DNA from: Phylloscopus collybita
Taxonomy: Eukaryota > Chordata > Aves > Passeriformes > Phylloscopidae
Length of the DNA stretch: 64,000 nt
Assembly (NCBI GenBank): GCA_027886175.1
Contig: JAJNNQ010000078.1
Coordinates: 930,001-994,000, forward strand
Reading direction: 5' to 3'
The translations under genes and the position numbers were made by a program. Shown here one piece after another: positions 33,875-44,142 of the stretch; position 1 is the stretch's first letter, and every line of letters starts with the position of its first letter. The notes under the pieces are model-generated. The model made no database searches. It saw only the letters and a program-made list of their open reading frames with translations, and had not been told where the DNA came from.

Positions 33875-34531
33875 TGTCCTAGTGTGATGTTACTATATTT
33901 ATATCCCCAACTGTCTGTTGGGTTTATGCTGGATATTACACTCTGTATGTTTAATATTGGATCTGAAAGTAAAAAGTGGGGGAGAAGCACACAGTTTGTT
34001 CTCAGAAACCTTACCCCTCTGGGTTGGCTTTGAGAGTGGGAATCAACAACACACAGACATGAGACAGAGAGGGTTTTTTTCCCCCTCTCTCATTTTCTCT
34101 TCTTTTTTGTTAGTTACTGAATCTGGCTGAGGCGGAGAAGCTTTGGTTTTCTTTTTCTTCTTTTTTTCTTCTTCTTGTGGAACTGTTCAAACCTCCCCGG
34201 ACTGAGGACCCAGGGGAGTGCCAGGGGCAGCTTGCACCTGGGACCCACCAAGATCCACCCTGCACAGGAACCTTTCCCAGCGCTGTAAGGACTGAGAGCA
34301 GAGCAACCACCTACAGGAAGGACTTCTTTTGTAATTTATCATCTCTCCAGAGCGACACAAAGTTCTTGTCATCTGGTATTGTTCAATTTATTGTGCTGGG
34401 GAGTGCTTTGCCGGTTTAATGAATAGGTTTCTTTCCACTTCTCTTTGAGGAGGTTTCTCCCAAATGGGTTGGGGGAGGGGAGGGAGGGCTCCCTAGGAGG
34501 TTTATTCCCAAATTTGCCCTAAACCACTACA
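33875..34531 (+). mobile_element. Solo LTR, family L, copy C
   Basis: 657 bp, TGTCCTAGTGTGATG to CCACTACA, plus orientation; mirror of 49160-49831 across the palindrome. Confidence 0.65.
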
Positions 34532-35038
34532 CATGTCTTGCTCATCTCATGGTCTTTATGACCCCATGGCCATGGTTAAGTCATGGTCACATCATGGTCT
34601 CCTCATTACCTTGATCACCTCACGGTCATGGTCATGAAATGCTCGTGGTCATCAAATGGTCATAGTCATCTCGTGGTCAACTCATGGCCACAGTCATGTC
34701 ATGGTCACAGTCGTAGTTGTGTCATGGTCATTTCCTGAGCACCATCATCTCCTGTTCATTGTCGTCTCCTGATCACAATCACCTCATGCTCCTGGTCCTC
34801 TCATGGGCACAGTCTCATGCTCCTGGCTGTGTCATGGTACTTTGATGTTCACAGTCTTCTCATGGCCATGATGACCTCATGGCCATGGTTGTGTCATGTT
34901 CATCTCATGGTCAACTCATGATCTCGATCACCTCATAGTTGTGTCATGGTCATCTGATGGTCACAGCCCCCTCATGGTCACGATCATCTCATGGGCAGGG
35001 TCACAGTCACGGTCATCGCATGGTCATGATCATCATGG
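34532..35038. repeat. CCATGA minisatellite array C3
   Basis: Inverse complement (TCATGGTCATC units) of array A3. Confidence 0.7.
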
Positions 35039-36722
35039 TGTCTAGGTTTGAGCGACAGGTGTCTGCTGAGGAAGGAGGAGCCTCCCTTGGAGTGGAGAAT
35101 TCAAACCCCACTTCCTGTGAATTATTATAATTTTGAAAATTCAGGGGCTCTCAGGCACAGGTATGGGAACAGGAATCCCAGTTCTTTCCTGGTGTGTATA
35201 ACCAGGCAAACAAACACCACCAACCACAGCATTGATAACAAACAGAACCAGGAGCCCAGGAACAGCTTCCCTGAGCGTGGCACTTTCCCCTGGGGTGCAG
35301 TTCCGGGCACAGCCGGCAGGGGCGCTGGTGGCTCCCGGTGGGCAGGGCAGGTGCGATGATCCCCCCGCGGCTGCAGGGGGCGCTGTGGCGCGGGCTCGGG
35401 GAGCGCGCGGTGATGGCGGCTTTGTCCGGGACGGGAAGGGATGGAGGAGAGGCTTTGCTGCACAGAGCCCTGGGGCTGCCCATCCCAGTGCCCCAGCAGG
35501 ACTCTCGGCAGCAGCAAGCTGGGCCAGCAAGATGTCCCAGCAGGCAGGGGGTGTGGGGCTATGGTGCAGGTAAAACTTTGAGCCGTGCTGAAGAAGCAGC
35601 AGGGGTGGGACAGCAGCAGCCTGGCTCCCAGCAGAGCAGAGAGGGTTGAGCTCAAGATCCCAAGCACTCGAGCAGATGGGGATAGGTCCCTCTTTTAGTG
35701 AGGTGGGTGTAAATAAGTCCCAGATCAGTGGCTGCTCTTGCAGGCAAAGGCTCACCCCACAGCAGAAGAAATCAGGACCGAGCTGGGCTCCAGTGGCAGC
35801 AGTGAATTCCCTTTCCCAAGCAGCAGCTCCGATTGTCCTCCCCCAAAGCGAGAAAGACAGAGAAAGAGAGAGCCAGCAGCTGCCCCAGCTCCGTCGTTCA
35901 CCTGCCCAATTCTCACGGTATATCTGCCTCTCGGAGACGAACTTCCAAATAATGTTGTGTTGTGCCTTTAACATTACCCTAAGGTTTCCAAGGTGGGTTT
36001 GCTTTGGGGCTTCTCCCTCTCCAGGACAGAATCACCTGGCCTATGCAAAGGGGTTTGATTTTAATATAAGGGGTCTCCTTGCCACCCCTGGAAAAATTCC
36101 AAGGAGGCCGTGGAAGGGATTGGCCAGAAGAGAAATGGCCCACCCCTCCCCAAAGGTGATTTGACCCTTAGGCTGCCCTTCTACCCTCGGGTCACACCCC
36201 TCCCTCTCAGATTGGTCAGTTCATTGCCCTTCCCCCTTCTCCCTCTCCTGGGTAAAACCCGGGGAGAGCCACATGGTCTTTGTTCTGCCCTGGGAGTCAC
36301 ACTGTTCAGAAGTCCTGCAGGGACTGGAATAAACCTCTGGATGAAACTTCCACACAGATCTGGTCTCCTATCTTCACTGATCATTCTGCCTTTCTGAGAG
36401 GGTCACACAGGATTTATCCTGCCACAGCTCATTGCCGCACCCCAGGTCCAAGGCTGCCTGGAGCCTTGGGACAAGCCCGGACTTGCCTGAGTGGTCTGTG
36501 GTTGTAGCTGGCAGTGCAAAGAGAATATCCCTGTGGGATGAACCATGGAGTTGTTCTCCCAGCAGGGCTACCACGGGATATCCCTGTCCCAAGCTGTGAT
36601 TACTCACAGCTTTAAGATAAGAGAAGTGCAACCAGATGCCCTCCTCCCGCGAGCTTGGCAACTTATGGGGAAAAGTTCTGTAAATAAAAAGGAACAAAAG
36701 GAAAGAAACCTAACCTGCAACA
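35039..36722 (+). mobile_element. LTR-like element T, copy C
   Basis: Plus-strand copy of T with TGTCTAGG and CTGCAACA ends. On its minus strand the 277-codon frame (35141-35974) is intact, as in copy A. Confidence 0.5.
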
Positions 36723-36941
36723 CACGGGCATGGTCACAGTCACAGTTACCACATGGTCATGGTCATCTCGTGATCATCTTGTGGTCAATTCATGGCCACA
36801 ATCATTTCATGGTCATCTCACGGTCATGGTTGTCTCATGGTCAACTCATTGCCACAATCATATCATGGTCATGTCAGGATCATAGCTGAGTCCTCATCAT
36901 GGCCATCTCATGGTCATTATCATGGTCATCTCATGGTCATG
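36723..36941. repeat. CCATGA minisatellite array C2
   Basis: TCATGGTCA-type units between elements T and S. Confidence 0.7.
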
Positions 36942-37337
36942 TGTAGCAATGGGGAACACAGACACACGGACCTCCTTGCTTGCTTCGAAGAAAATCATTT
37001 ATTGGAACCAACCAAGCCTTTTTAAACTCGAAACTTAACCCAAACTTCACCAAACTTAACTGAAACAAGCACACATTGGCTGCCTGTCACTGCAGTGTCG
37101 CTGTTGATGCGTCCCTTTAGTCAGTCAGCTCTCCCATCATGTGGTGTTCACACATCTCCCCAACCAATCACTGCCTCACCTACGAGGTGACCACCAACCC
37201 ACTCTCTGTGTTCAATCTGACCTGCAGCTGAACCCTTCCCAGAGTGCTTTTTGGTGAATAAAACTGAACAGAAGTGAACAGGATTTAACAAACGTGGAAA
37301 AGGCCCTTATTCTGCAAGTCTTTCCTTGTTTCCCATA
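36942..37337 (-). mobile_element. Solo LTR, family S, copy C
   Basis: Minus-strand copy; its first bases are TATGGG where copy A has TGTGGG, a change shared with copy D. Confidence 0.6.
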
Positions 37338-38105
37338 GTTAGGGTCATCACCATCATCTTCTGGTCATGCTCATCTCATGGTCTTGATCACCACACATAG
37401 CCATGGTGTGTTGCGGTCATCTCATGGTCACCTCTTGGTTGAGATCATGTCATGGTCACAGTCATGGCCATCTCAATGCCTTCATCATTTCATTGCCATA
37501 ATGGTGTCATGGTAACAATTATCCCATGGTCATCTCATGCTCATGGCCATCTCATGGTCACAGTCATTTCCTGATCACCATCATCTTATGATCATGGTCA
37601 TTTCACAGTAACTTTCATTGCCGGATTGTCACTTCATGGTCATCTCAAGGCCACGATCACATCAGGGTCACCTCAAGGCCATGGTTGTACCATGGTCACA
37701 GTCATGGTCATCTCAGGGTTGTGTCTCTCATGGCCACTCTCATCTCACAGCCATGTCTCAGGTCATGGTCATGGTCATAGCCAGGGAACCTCTCCGAGAT
37801 CCCAAACCCTGATTTTGGGACACTCAAGGACCATTGGGGACAATGAGGCCTGGCCTGACCCCTCCCCCCATCCCAATGCTCTTCCAGGAGCCCAACGCGA
37901 TCAAACCTCTCCTGGGGACACCTCAGACATGGGACACGGAGATGGAAATGAATCCCAAGGGATGGAGCTGGATGTGGCTGACAAGTCCCCAACCTCCTCC
38001 TGGTGTCCCCAACCTGCTCCTGATGCCCCCAACCTGCATCTGGTGTCTCCATTCCAGTCCTGGTGTCCCCATTTCCATTCATGTGCCCCCATCACTGTCC
38101 CCATT
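37338..38105. repeat. CCATGA array C1 and GGTGTCCCC minisatellite
   Basis: Inverse of 45622-46388. No gene. Confidence 0.65.
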
Positions 38106-38745
38106 TGAAGCGATGCCGGTGTCCTTCAGCCCAGCCAGCTCCCAGCACCATCACCAGGAGTGGGCTGCCCCCAGAAAGCCAGGCAATCCGGGCTGCAGCT
38201 GCAGGGCACAGCTGCTCTCTAGCACAGGTGGCACGCGTCCAGGGCAGGGACAAGGAACAGGGAGAGGCCTTCTGTGTGATTTCCAAAGGTGTTTATTGCC
38301 TCGAGGGTCAGGGACAGAAAAAGGCACAGAACCTGGGCTTGCAGGGGCTTCTAAGTGGGGGAGGTCTTGGGAGAGGATACAATTTCCAACCAATAAGGGT
38401 GACATGGGGGAGGAACATAAGGCGGGGAGTACAATGCACAGAGCAATGAAAGAACACAAGGGGAGGGAACAGTTTAAACCAACCACTGGGGCGTCGAAGG
38501 TTGGGGGATTGACAGGGAAGGGTCTGGAAGAAGGGGCAGGGTGAGGGAAGCATTGACAATTCTGTAGGAGGAAGGAAGGGCAGGTTTAGGGAAGACAGAC
38601 AACCAGGGCAAAACCAACAATACCAGGGGAAAGGAACAATCCATTAGGGATAAAATATACTGTAACAATACAAAATATGGGTGGTGTATAAAACTGACCA
38701 TTAAAACTGAGCTGCAATTGGAAACAATAAAAACACACCAAAACA
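38106..38745 (-). mobile_element. Solo LTR M in the 3' UTR of the left MHC copy
   Basis: Intact LTR (minus strand TGTTTTGGTG to CGCTTCA), in the same orientation as the MHC gene and about 65 bp past its stop. Its GCAATAAACACC homologue (minus strand, near 38296; here GAGGCAATAAACACC) would be the first poly(A) signal for the gene. Confidence 0.75.
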
Positions 38746-38809
38746 GGGACAGAGCGGGGGGTCCCAGCCGGGCCCAAGGCCACGGGGAGGGGCTGCGGCT
38801 GCTGCTGGC

Positions 38810-38818
38810 TCAGGAGCT
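38810..38818 (-). CDS. MHCIIB: MHC IIB left, exon 5 coding end
   Basis: After an acceptor CTGCCCACAG, the exon encodes Ser-Ser-stop, the short cytoplasmic end. The 3' UTR runs into LTR M. Confidence 0.65.
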   Translation of the reverse strand, partial: SS

Positions 38819-38918
38819 CTGTGGGCAGAGAAAAGGGGTGACCCCGGGCTGGGGGGCCCCGGGGGGAGCACACACGCTCCGGGGAAGGGGGGACACCACC
38901 CCCGGGACCCCCCCTCAC

Positions 38919-39025
38919 CTTCCTGTGCAGGTAGAAGCCGAGCCCCAGTGCCAGGAAGACGAAGCCCAACACGAAGCCCCCGATCCCCATCAGCATCTTG
39001 CTGCTGGCAGCGTCCGGTGGCATCT
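38919..39025 (-). CDS. MHCIIB: MHC IIB left, exon 4 transmembrane
   Basis: 107 bp between AG and GT sites. Encodes a connecting peptide and a hydrophobic segment with the spaced glycines typical of class II beta chains (GIGGFVLGFVFLALGLGFYL), then HRK. The right arm has CRK at this point. Confidence 0.85.
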
Positions 39026-39599
39026 CTGGGGGGTCCGCAGGGGTCAGGACCCCCCAAAACCTCGCACAGACACCCCAAGCCCCTCCAAACACGCTCCCAG
39101 TCTCCCTCAGCCCACCCAGGACCCCCTGAAACCTCCTCCCAATCCCTTCCCAGCCTCCCCAGGACCCCTCAAAGCCCCTCCTGTCCCTCTCAGGATCCCA
39201 CAACCCCCTCCCAGTTGTCCCCCAGAGCCCCAGGACCCCCAAAGCCTCTCCCAGTCCCTTTCCAGCCCCTCCAGGACTCACCCAGACCCCTCCCAGTCTC
39301 TTTCCAGCACAAACAACCTCATACCATCCCCACTTTCCCATCCCCTACGTCCTCCCAGCCCCTCCAGGCTCACTCCCATCCCTCCCAGTTACACCCAGCA
39401 CCCCCAAACTCCCTCCCAGCGCCCCCCAGCACATCCGGAACCCCATCCCACCCTCCCCAGCACCCTCCAAACTCCTGCTCCGCCCTTCCACAGCCCCCAG
39501 CCCCCCTCCCAGTTCCAACCGGGCTCTCCCCAGCTCCCTCCCAGTTGCTCCCAGCACATCCCAGTGCCTCTGCCGGCCCGGCCAGCGGCTCCCCCGTGC

Positions 39600-39884
39600 C
39601 CCAGTGCCGGCTCAGGGGCTGCTCCAGGCTGACGTGCTCCACCCGGCAGGTGTAGGTGACCCCGCGGGGCCGGGGGGGCGTTTCCAGCAGCACCAGCAGC
39701 TGATAAGTCCAGTCCCCGTTGGGGACCACGGCGGTGGCCACCACGTGCCCCGAGAGCTCCTGCTGGCCCTGGAACCACCTCACCCGGATCTGGGCAGGGT
39801 AGAAATCCATCACGGAGCAGAGCAGGCGGCCGGGGCCGGGCTGGGAGCTCGAGGGCAGCAGCGAGATGGAAACGCTGGGGGGCA
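39600..39884 (-). CDS. MHCIIB: MHC IIB left, exon 3 beta-2 domain
   Basis: 285 bp with an open frame. Ig-fold C1 domain with its two cysteines (LLCSV and YTCRV), the FYP turn and the C-terminal EQPLSRHWG. The acceptor is good. The donor after the exon reads GGGCACGG, that is GC in place of GT. Reads NGDWTYQLL, closer to the usual bird sequence than the right arm (NGDWSHQLL). Confidence 0.85.
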
Positions 39885-40124
39885 CTGGGAGAGAGAGGAG
39901 ACAGACTGGGATCAGCTGGGGGGAACTGGGAGAGAGAGGGGAGGGGCGGTGTGCGCTTGGGAAGGAGTGGGAGGAACTGGGAGCGGCTGGAAGCGACTGG
40001 GAGGGACTGGGGTGGCACTGGGTTGGACTGGGAGGGACTGGGAATGGACTGGGATGAACTGGGAATGAAGCGCGCGGCTCTGCGAGGCGGACTCCCGCGC
40101 GGGGCACTCGGCGCTGCGGGTCTG

Positions 40125-40170
40125 CCTGGCAACTGATGAGTCATCAGCAACACGCGCTCCGATTGGCTGA
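40125..40170 (+). promoter_or_regulatory. Inverted class II X-Y module in intron 2, left arm
   Basis: X1 CCTGGCAACTGATG (40125-40138), X2 TGAGTCATCA (40137-40146), Y GATTGGCTGA (40161-40170). Spacing X to Y is canonical. It points rightward, opposite to the MHC gene that contains it. No exon 1 or signal peptide follows; rightward lie exon 2 (antisense) and the LTR. Confidence 0.75.
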
Positions 40171-40363
40171 GAGGCGTCAGCTCCAGGCGCGGCCGGGATG
40201 GACACGCGGGGGGGGCACTGGGAGAGACTGGGATGGACTGGGAGGTCCCGGGGATGTCCCAAGGAGGGCTGAGGGCTCTGAGGTGATTCCCAGGGAGGTT
40301 TGAGGGGCTCCAGGGTCATTGCCAGGGCAGGGCCCGAGGGGACGCGCTCTGCCCCACGCTCAC

Positions 40364-40649
40364 CTCTGCGCTCCACCAGGAACGGGGCGGACAACTCGGA
40401 GTTGTGCCGGCAGTGCCTGTCCACCGCAGCCCGGCTGTGCTCCCTCCAGCCCGGCTCGCTGCTCCAGGAGCTGGAAACTTCTCCCCAGAGGAGGTGTCCC
40501 CCCCGTACAGCCCCACATCGCTGCCCAAGGGCAGGAGCTGCTCCCGGCTGGAGATGTTCCTCTCCACCAACCTCACCCGCTCGGTGCCCTTAATGCAGTG
40601 ACAGCCGGACCGAACCATCTCCTGGAACAGCCCTGGGTGTGCAGGACTG
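40364..40649 (-). pseudogene. MHCIIB: MHC IIB left, exon 2 beta-1 domain, frameshifted
   Basis: Encodes the peptide-binding beta-1 domain: FQEMVRSGCHCIKGTERV, then VERNISSREQL and a GSDVG turn. The usual Asn-Gly-Thr glycosylation site reads KGT. After SSGEK the frame shifts, and the rest (RAAVDRHCRHNSE and the exon end VERR before a GTGAGC donor) is in another frame. The 5' side stops at the LTR at 40650. Confidence 0.8.
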
Positions 40650-40934
40650 TCCTGGTTTGGGGCAAATTTGGGAGGAAACCTCCAAAGGTGCTCCTCTGGA
40701 AAGCAAAACCCAAACGGCCCCTCCCCCCAAGGCAGTCGGGGAAAAAAGAACTTCCTTGGAGAAAAGTGGAAAAAACAATTTATTTAACAAACAAGATGCC
40801 CACAAGCACAAAAAAAAAAACCCAAAAACAAAACAAACAAACAAACAAAAAACCAAACAAACAAACAAAAAAACCCCTCTTGCTGCTCTGAAGAGAGATG
40901 GCAAACTGAGAAAGTCCTTGCTGTGGGTTGTCTT
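40650..40934 (-). mobile_element. Truncated LTR abutting MHC exon 2, left arm
   Basis: On the plus strand starts TGTCCTGGTTTGGGGCAAAT, so its 3' end (minus strand, CCAGGACA) touches exon 2. An AATAAA lies on the minus strand at 40779-40784. It is related to family L. Homology with the right-arm copy ends near 40930, the inner limit of the palindrome arm. Confidence 0.65.
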
Positions 40935-41880
40935 TCCTTCAATATTCCTTGACTGATATTAGACTTAGGAAAAATTTGGCATCATTTTATTCCTCCCCTC
41001 TCTGAATGGGGGAAATGAAAGGAAAAGTGAGTTCATCCAGGTTTAGAGGTGTGGGTGACACAAATGGTGACATTGCCAGAAAATGACCACAAAAGCAGGG
41101 ATCCAAGAGAAAAGAAAACATTCATAAGCATCACCTAAATATTGAACTCCCATATCAGCTGGTGTTGATCGTATTTCAAGAGCTGAGTGAAACACGTTGA
41201 GAATCCCAGGTTGAGAATTCAGGAATGGCTTGGCTTGGAAGGGACCTTCAAGCCCATCCAGTGCCAGCCCTGCCGTGGCAGAGACACCTCCCACTGCCCC
41301 GGGCTGCTCCAAGCCCCGTCCGGCCGTGGCCAAAGGCAGCAGCCAGGCAGAAACCCGCTGGCCCGGCTGCGGCTGGGAGCGCCTCTGACACCGGGATGAG
41401 GACAGATTCCATCAATTCCAGGGAATTCCAGAGAATCCCCGAGCATCTCCCGGTGTGACACGGACACAGACCCCCCAGCCCGGATTGTTCCCCCCCAGGA
41501 GAGGGCTGAAGACCCCCCAGGAGTGCCCCGGGAGGAGGGGGACGGAGACAACCCCGGGCCCTCCGAGCTCCTGGCCCCGGCTGAGGGCCCGGGGGTCTCC
41601 GTGCTGCTCTGCCATGGCCAGGGCGGGGGCTTTGGGATTTGTTGGCGTCTTTGCTGGGCAAGCCAAGATCAGTGCCAGCATTTGATGGGATTTTGGCCAA
41701 TTTCATTTTGTCCTTACTTTTGCCAGGCCGGGCCGATGGCCTCGTCCCTCCGATCTGGGGGGGCCGGCGCGGTCCCTCGTGTCCCCGGCGCTGCTCGGTG
41801 CCTCCCTTGGTGCAGCCGGGGGCGCTGAGGGCTACAGGCGGTCCCGGGGCTCCGGCGCGGCGCTGGCTCCGAGGGCAGCG
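40935..41880. other. Palindrome spacer, unique part with CR1 end
   Basis: Not shared between arms. A CR1 LINE end (minus orientation, GAATGGCTTGGCTTGGAAGG, 41223-41335) is clear. The remainder is unique sequence with only composition-driven frames. Confidence 0.55.
41223..41335 (-). mobile_element. CR1 LINE 3' end in palindrome spacer
   Basis: Reverse complement of the CR1 terminus, including GACACCTCCCACTGCCC and a GCTGCTCCAAGCCC block; well preserved compared with the ZNF-linked CR1 remnants. Confidence 0.75.
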
Positions 41881-42869
41881 CCGGGGGGACACCGGAGGGG
41901 CTGCTCCTTCCTCCTCAGCCCGGAGGACGACCGGGGCTGGGCTCCATCCTCCTGCCCCGGGGGGATGCTCCGTGCTGTCTCCATCGTCCTCGTCCCCCGG
42001 GGGATGCTCCGTTCGGTGCCCGCCGTCCTCGCCCCGGGGAGATGCTCTGGCGCTGTCCGTCATCCGCGCCTCCAGGAGGATGCTCCGGCGGGTGTCAGTT
42101 GTCGTCTGTGCCCGATCCCGGCACCGTCCTCCTCTCCCCGGGGGGATGCTCTGTCGGTGTCCGTGCCCCTCTCCCCAGGCAGGATGCTCGCGGCGGTGTC
42201 CATCCGCCTCAGCCCGGGGCTGTCTCCAGCATCGTTGCCCCGGGGGAATTCTCCGCCGGTGTCCGTCCTCCTCACCCCGAGGCAGGCCCGGGGGCCGCGC
42301 TGCCTCCGTCATCCTCGCCCCGGGGGCTGCTCCGTCGGTATATTGTCCTCGTCCCCTGCCGGGTGCTCGCCCCGCTGTCCATCCTCTCCGCCCCGGGGGA
42401 TGCTCTGTCGGTGTCCATCGATCCCTATTCCCCGGGGATGCTCTGTCGGTGTCCATCGATCCCTATTCCCCGGGGGATGCTCTGTCCGTGTCCATCGATC
42501 CCTATTCCCCGGGGATGCTCTGTCGGTGTCCATCGATCCCTATTCCCCGGGGGATGCTCTGTCCGTGTCCATCGATCCCTATTCCCCCGGGGATGCTCTG
42601 TCGGTGTCCATCGATCCCTATTCCCCGGGGATGCTCTGTCGGTGTCCATCGATCCCTATTCCCCGGGGGATGCTCTGTCCGTGTCCGTCCCTCCCCCTCC
42701 ACCTCCGGCCGGCGCCGCTCCCACCGCCCTCCCAGCCGCGCTGCCCCGGGGATGCCGCAGCGCCGCGGGCTGCTGTCTCCGCCGTGCTCGCCCCGCGATC
42801 GGGCGCAGAAGCGCCCCTGGAGCTGCGGAGGGAGCGGGGCTGGTGAGAGATGAGTGAGCTGAGCTACAC
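41881..42869. repeat. GC-rich minisatellite, 38-bp core
   Basis: Degenerate GGGGATGCTC...GTCC units from about 41900. From 42395 to 42690 seven or eight nearly identical 38-39-bp units (ATGCTCTGTCGGTGTCCATC then GATCCCTATTCCCCGGGG) alternate between TCGG and TCCG and between four and five G. All three plus frames stay open across the array, so the long frames are artefacts. Contains repeated ATCGAT. Confidence 0.85.
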
Positions 42870-43092
42870 CCAGGGCAAGGACTGCCTCAGTTTGCCATCT
42901 CTCTTCGGAGTGGAGAGCGGCTTTATTGTTTCATATTATTCTTCTTTTTTGTGCTTGTGGGCATCTTGTTTGTTAAATAAATAATTTTTCCCACTTTTCC
43001 CCGACTGGCTTGGGGGGAGGGGCCGTTTGGGTTTTGCTTTCCAGAGGAGCCCCTTTGGAGGTTTCCTCCCAAATTTGCCCCAAACCAGGACA
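42870..43092 (+). mobile_element. Truncated LTR abutting MHC exon 2, right arm
   Basis: Plus-strand mirror of 40650-40934, ending CCAAACCAGGACA. AATAAA at 42976-42981. Same orientation as the downstream MHC copy. Confidence 0.65.
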
Positions 43093-43376
43093 GTCCTGCA
43101 CACCCAGGGCTGTTCCAGGAGATGGTTCGGTCCGGCTGTCACTGCATTAAGGGCACCGAGCGGGTGACGTTCGTGGAGAGGAACATCTCCGGCCGGGAGC
43201 AGCTCCTGCCCTTGGGCAGCGATGTGGGGCTGTACGGGGGGGACACCTCCTCTGGGGAGAAGTTTCCAGCTCCTGGAGCAGCGAGCCGGGCTGGAGGGAG
43301 CACAGCCGGGCTGCGGTGGACAGGCACTGCCGGCACAACTCCGAGTTGTCCGCCCCGTTCCTGGTGGAGCGCAGAG
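43093..43376 (+). pseudogene. MHCIIB: MHC IIB right, exon 2 beta-1 domain, frameshifted
   Basis: FQEMVRSGCHCIKGTERV, VERNISGREQL and GSDVGLYGGDT are in one frame; the RAAVDRHCRHNSE end is in another. Differs from the left arm at a few sites (TERVTF here, TERVRL there; SGRE versus SSRE). Donor GTGAGC at 43377. The acceptor may be ACACCCAG just after the LTR. Confidence 0.8.
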
Positions 43377-43522
43377 GTGAGCGTGGGGCAGAGCGCGTCC
43401 CCTCGGGCCCTGCCCTGGCAATGACCCTGGAGCCCCTCAAACCTCCCTGGGAATCACCTCAGAGCCCTCAGCCCTCCTTGGGACATCCCCGGGACCTCCC
43501 AGTCCATCCCAGTCTCTCCCAG

Positions 43523-43548
43523 TGCCCCCCCCCCGCGTGTCCATCCCG
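43523..43548 (+). pseudogene. MHCIIB: Truncated duplicate of exon 3 start in intron 2
   Basis: Acceptor-like TCTCTCCCAG followed by TGCCCC...GCGTGTCCATCCCG, closely resembling the true exon 3 start (TGCCCCCCAGCGTTTCCATC). After about 26 bp it changes abruptly into the inverted promoter module. The left arm has the same structure at 40197-40222. Confidence 0.5.
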
Positions 43549-43571
43549 GCCGTGTGTGGAGCTGACGCCTC

Positions 43572-43617
43572 TCAGCCAATCAGAGCGCGTGCTGCTGATG
43601 ACTCATCAGTTGCCAGG
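43572..43617 (-). promoter_or_regulatory. Inverted class II X-Y module in intron 2, right arm
   Basis: Y box TCAGCCAATC (43572-43581), X2 TGATGACTCA (43596-43605), X1 CATCAGTTGCCAGG (43604-43617) on the plus strand, so it points leftward, against the MHC gene. One base differs in the X-Y interval from the left arm. Confidence 0.75.
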
Positions 43618-43857
43618 CAGACCCGCAGCGCCGAGTGCCCCGCGCGGGACTCGGCCTCCCAGCGCCGCGCGCTTCATTCCCAGTTCATCCCAGTCCATTC
43701 CCAGTCCCTCCCAGTCCATCCCAGTGCCACCCCAGTCCCTCCCAGTAGCTCCCAGCCGCTCCCAGTTCCTCCCACTCCTTCCCAAGCCCACACCGCCCCT
43801 CCCCGCTCTCTCCCAGTTCCCCCCAGCTGATCCCAGTCTGTCCCCTCTCTCTCCCAG

Positions 43858-44142
43858 TGCCCCCCAGCGTTTCCATCTCGCTGCTGCCCTCGAGCTCCCA
43901 GCCCGGCCCCGGCCGCCTGCTCTGCTCCGTGATGGATTTCTACCCTGCCCAGATCCGGGTGAGGTGGTTCCAGGGCCAGCAGGAGCTCTCGGGGCACGTG
44001 GTGGCCACCGCCGTGGTCCCCAACGGGGACTGGAGCCACCAGCTGCTGGTGCTGCTGGAAACGCCCCCCCGGCCCCGCGGGGTCACCTACACCTGCCGGG
44101 AGGAGCACGTCAGCCTGGAGCAGCCCCTGAGCCGGCACTGGG
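43858..44142 (+). CDS. MHCIIB: MHC IIB right, exon 3 beta-2 domain
   Basis: Open 285-bp exon encoding the beta-2 Ig domain with both cysteines, FYPAQIRVRWF strand and C-terminal LSRHWG. GT donor intact. Reads YTCREEHVSLEQ, where the left arm has YTCRVEH. Confidence 0.9.

Larger units (their letters stand above)
38810..40649 (-). pseudogene. MHCIIB: MHC class II B chain, left palindrome arm
   Basis: Class II beta chains pair with alpha chains to present peptides to CD4 T cells. On minus, exon 2 (beta-1, 40364-40649), exon 3 (beta-2 Ig domain, 39600-39884), exon 4 (transmembrane, 38919-39025) and exon 5 (tail end, stop TGA at 38810-38812) are in order. Exon 1 with the signal peptide and the usual promoter are missing; a sense-oriented LTR abuts exon 2. 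Exon 2 has a frameshift near 40478. The exon 3 donor is GC instead of GT. Introns are made of short CCCAGT-rich repeats. It is almost certainly a pseudogene, or a misassembled copy of a functional one. Confidence 0.8.

Noticed and set aside
41639..42857. Long plus-strand frames of 404, 355 and 271 codons
   Set aside because: They overlap in three frames over a stop-free GC-rich minisatellite and have no domain; they reflect repeat composition.
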